From positions 17,254,574 through 17,318,573 of the forward strand of contig JAGGNK010013558.1 of NCBI GenBank assembly GCA_017590115.1: a stretch of 64,000 nucleotides of DNA. The letters run 5' to 3'. Under the pieces are notes generated by a model. It saw only the letters and a list, made by a program, of their open reading frames with translations, was not told where the DNA came from and made no database searches. The DNA comes from Montifringilla adamsi. Taxonomy: Eukaryota; Chordata; Aves; Passeriformes; Passeridae. The first letter of the stretch is position 1. Every line of letters begins with the position of its first letter. Positions 60,622 through 64,000 of this stretch are shown here, in pieces. Made by a program: the position numbers and the translations under genes.

Positions 60622-63600
60622 AAACTTTCTAGCCAGCAAGGTGTTCTGCTATGTTTGAGTTAGACTTTCCTTTGCCTTCTCCAGTGCTGGAGCTCTCATG
60701 GAAGCAGAGTTACATCACCCAGCAGGTTCCTTAACAATGTGTATTATGTACTCCACTGTGTAACGGGGGAAAAATCATGTCATTATTCCCTCCAGATATT
60801 AAACCCCAGCTCAGCTCAAAGGGGAACTATTTGGAAAGTAAACAGCTCCCTTTCTAGTATCATCAGTGAGTGCTTTTTCAATATCCTGTATAATTTAGGG
60901 CTGAAAGCACCTGTCTTCTCAGCCAGACCCACGAGGCACTGAGGCATGACCGGCTGGAGCCCGGGCACTGGAATGCCCTCCTGCTGAGTTATTTCTTTAG
61001 CCATAATCAACAGTCACTGTTTATCTGCAATCTGACTTTACACTGCATTTTCTGTGGCTCTGGTGAGACTGAAAACCTGCTTTTGAGCCAGTGGCAGCAG
61101 CGATGTCTGTACATGCAAACTAGCAAAGGGTCACATCTCTGCTCTCAACCTTCTCTCTAACACCTACAAGAGGAAAAAAGAGATTGTTACAAATCAGTAA
61201 GGGCTCTATTTTAATGTAAAAGTTGGTAAAAGAATATGAAACATGAGTTGATTAGCAGGATCTCAAAGACTTGAAGTATCTAATGATTCTCTGCACAATA
61301 GCTCCTCATGATATTACCCTGACAGGCCAGCCTTGGTGACAGCCAAGGGGCCATACATTGCTTGAAATAATTAAGCAAAAATATCTCACACATGGCTTCT
61401 CCCTGAGAATGTGGCCTTATCAGGTTTCAATTTTATTTTGTTTTTGTTCTGCATTATGGCTTGTTCTGCTTGAGGTTGGTTGTGGGGGTTGTGGCAGGGG
61501 GCTGGAAGGGAGAGAGAGCCGGGCATGCTTCGTTTATTTTGGAGAAATACATATGATTTGCAGATGAGCAACTACTATGACACATTTTTGTTACCATTTC
61601 TGATTGCAGCTCTAAATGATGGTCGTATTAATAATAGATGTGGTATTGTGGGCTCAAGTGTGGAGATATTTCTGTGACTGGTGTTCTAGAAAGTCTTTCG
61701 GTTTTAAGAGAAACTTTAACAAACTTATGTTGGTGCAGAAACTGAAAAAGATTTTTATCCAGTGGAGTTGTCAGGATTGGTTTAACTAAGCAGGTAACTT
61801 TTGGGTAATGTTCAGTGGAGAAGGGGAATAGCTTTGTGTCTTCTTTCTGGTATAAAGCTGCTGGGAATGTTGATGGAAGCCGTGCAACCATGAGCCAGGG
61901 CAGCAAAGCTGCCCAGGTCACCATAGAAATGCTCAGGAATCTCTGATTTAGTTTAAAAATAAATTTTAAAAAGCACAATATACTTTAAAAGTTACATGTG
62001 CCTTCCCATAGGACATATCTCCTCACATTAGCAACAAGGATGGATTAACTGGATGATGGATGAAAGAGGATCTCTTTGAATCTTGGTTTGGAACATGAAG
62101 AAAAAGAAGGAAAATTTTGTTTATTTTGAGGCTTGGAAAAATGAACTTGTTTGTTACATCCCCACTCAAACTCTTTTCTTGTTTGCATAACTTTGCAGAA
62201 GGTTGAGTTTGCAAAAAACAGATGCTGACTTCAGTCCCTCAGGTGGTGTTTTGTGAGCAGTCCAAGTTGAGGAAATAGAGATGCTGCCAAAAGAAAGGTT
62301 GCACATCCCTTCTTCATCCCAGCTGTGGGTTGCCACTCGTGCTCTCATGACAGCACCAAAATCTGTGAAGTCATGGAGGGGCTGGTGCTAGGCTTGGTTT
62401 TCCAGGACTGGCTGTGCCAGGGCTGGTGCTGGCTGCAGGGAAGGAGGATGTGAGGCCAAGAGGTGACAGGAGGCAGCATTTGGACAGGCTTAAAGTGAAC
62501 AAGGGGCTCCAGCTGTAGTGGTGATGGAAGTGACCTTCAGCACCAGAAAACCTCTGGGCTGTGCCATAGAAAAAGTCTCTTTTCTGGCTGCTCTCATTTA
62601 TTTAAATGGCTGTTCGGTAGCAGAACCACCAGTGCTGGGGTCTGGTGGTGTCACATTTTGGAAGGAAGCTCAGAGATCGAGCTCCTTGGAAGGATCTTCT
62701 TGGGCAACTACCAGGAGATAACCCTGGCCAGACTTTATGGTCTCTGTGGCACAATCAAACCCTCACTGTGGTGTCAGGATACATTCAAAGGCACAGAAGA
62801 AGCTGTACAAACACCTAATCTTGCTGTTCCAGCATCAGAAAATAATTAATTAGGATTAAAAATTAATAGTTTTTTACTCTACTGCTGTTACTTGAAAGAC
62901 AGTTCTTCTTTTGATACCTTGAAAGCCAGCACATGGAATTAATTGGGTTGCATTATTTCATAGTAGCTGTCAAAATCTCTCAGTAGCTTCAAACTCAGTA
63001 GCTGGAGCAGATCATGGGACACTCGCCACTTGGCCTGCAGCTCATGGGTTTTATTGTTCCTGGGAAAGAGGAGGAACAGTTGCAGGGAAATCTGGTGGAA
63101 CAGATGTAATAATGGATCCAGGAGCCCTCACTGCATGCAAGTGCTCTGCTTTCTGCTCCAAAACAAAACAAACACAAACATCTCTTCATTTTCTCATGTA
63201 CAACTAAAGTTTTGGGGGGGGTTTAGTTGAATTCTAGACTGTTGTTCTGTCTAGAAGTGGGGAATGATTGTCTTGGAGATTTTGGGAGCTTATGCTCATT
63301 GTATATGGAATGTATCTGGAATGTTTCACTATACACCTCTGTGTGCACAGAGTTCAGGCTATTGAACCCATCTCCTCATTGCTCTTTGGATCACCTGGCA
63401 TCCTTCCTAAATTATCAGAAATCCAAGGAAGCTGTGTTGCTTAATTTGGTGTTGTTTCATTAACAAGGTATCTTGTCTCTGAAGGCTGGAGTTGGAATCT
63501 TCCAGTGCTAGGATCAGGTCTTCCATTGTGGCAAATTGACATGGGATGTTGCTGATTCCTTTGAACACCTTTCAGCACAGATCTGCTGGAGGTGCTGATG

Positions 63601-64000
63601 TTTCCCTGGTCTGCTGGAGAAGCCCCTGGTATGGAGAGACCTGGTTATTATTTCCATATTGTCCATTTGCCAGGACACCTGCAGAATGACCCTCTGGACC
63701 TGATGTCTCTGGGGCCACATGGCTGGAGAAAAAACAGCACATGACAGATCCAGTGCAGGTCTGAGGAGGCAATCTGAGTTTTCCCTTAAAATAAACCCAA
63801 TATCAAATGGATTTGTTTCTATCCATCTGCTCTCCCAAGATATTTGGACCCACCAAACCAAGTCCAACAATGTGAGAAGGGTTAGGTTCCAGTCTGGATC
63901 CTCAGCAGATTTCAGTAGAATTGGCAAGTGAGGCAACAAAGGAGACCCAAAGGTGGTGTTTCCATCACAGACGAAGTTGGAGGAGTTTGAGTTATCCCAG
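60622..64000. other. Intergenic DNA, no gene recognised
   Basis: About 3.4 kb of unique-looking sequence. The last frames (63514-63939, minus, 141 residues) have no known domain. In human the next gene downstream is ALDH1A3, but none of it was recognised before the window ends. Confidence 0.55.

Noticed and set aside
63514..63939. 141-residue minus-strand frame near the window end
   Set aside because: No known domain and overlapped by other frames; it might be tested with downstream sequence but is not supported here.

Overview
This window is vertebrate nuclear DNA, most likely from a bird of the neoavian/passerine type. The evidence is compact introns, a background of about 40% GC, dispersed 3' ends of CR1 LINEs as almost the only recognisable interspersed repeats, and genes with close human counterparts. 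No bacterial, viral or organelle gene was seen.

Two protein-coding genes lie head to head. LINS1 (Lines homolog 1) is on the minus strand: six coding exons between 7925 and 1733 splice to 2,307 nt (768 residues plus stop) with matching phases at every junction. A non-coding first exon probably ends at the donor at 11896/11895. ASB7 (ankyrin repeat and SOCS box protein 7) is on the plus strand: three coding exons (21534-21744, 28764-29369, 38553-38692) splice to 957 nt, giving 318 residues plus stop. Its non-coding first exon probably ends at 12094. The two first-exon donors are only about 200 bp apart inside one CpG island (about 11.25-12.43 kb), so the genes appear to share a very compact bidirectional promoter with a CCAAT box and GC boxes. 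The pair LINS1(-)/ASB7(+) is the arrangement known from human 15q26.3.

Region by region: 1-1.73 kb is the LINS1 3' UTR and flank; 1.73-7.98 kb holds the LINS1 coding exons; 7.98-11.9 kb is LINS1 intron 1 with one CR1; 11.25-12.43 kb is the CpG island; 12.1-21.3 kb is ASB7 intron 1; 21.3-38.7 kb is the ASB7 coding part with introns of about 7.0 and 9.2 kb; 38.7 to about 39.8 or 41.7 kb is the ASB7 3' UTR; the rest, to 64 kb, is intergenic DNA with four CR1 fragments, simple repeats and no convincing gene.

The two products do not share a known pathway. ASB7 is a substrate receptor of a CUL5-Elongin B/C ubiquitin ligase. LINS1 is a conserved regulator related to Drosophila lines. Their co-regulation is inferred only from the shared promoter. 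I found no new multi-gene system. The observations most worth a second look are a near-perfect 61-nt hairpin at 60561-60621, an ATGA-linked chain of small upstream ORFs in front of LINS1, a pair of competing splice acceptors in LINS1 where the upstream one gives an immediate stop, and short templated-looking insertions and duplications in the intergenic part.
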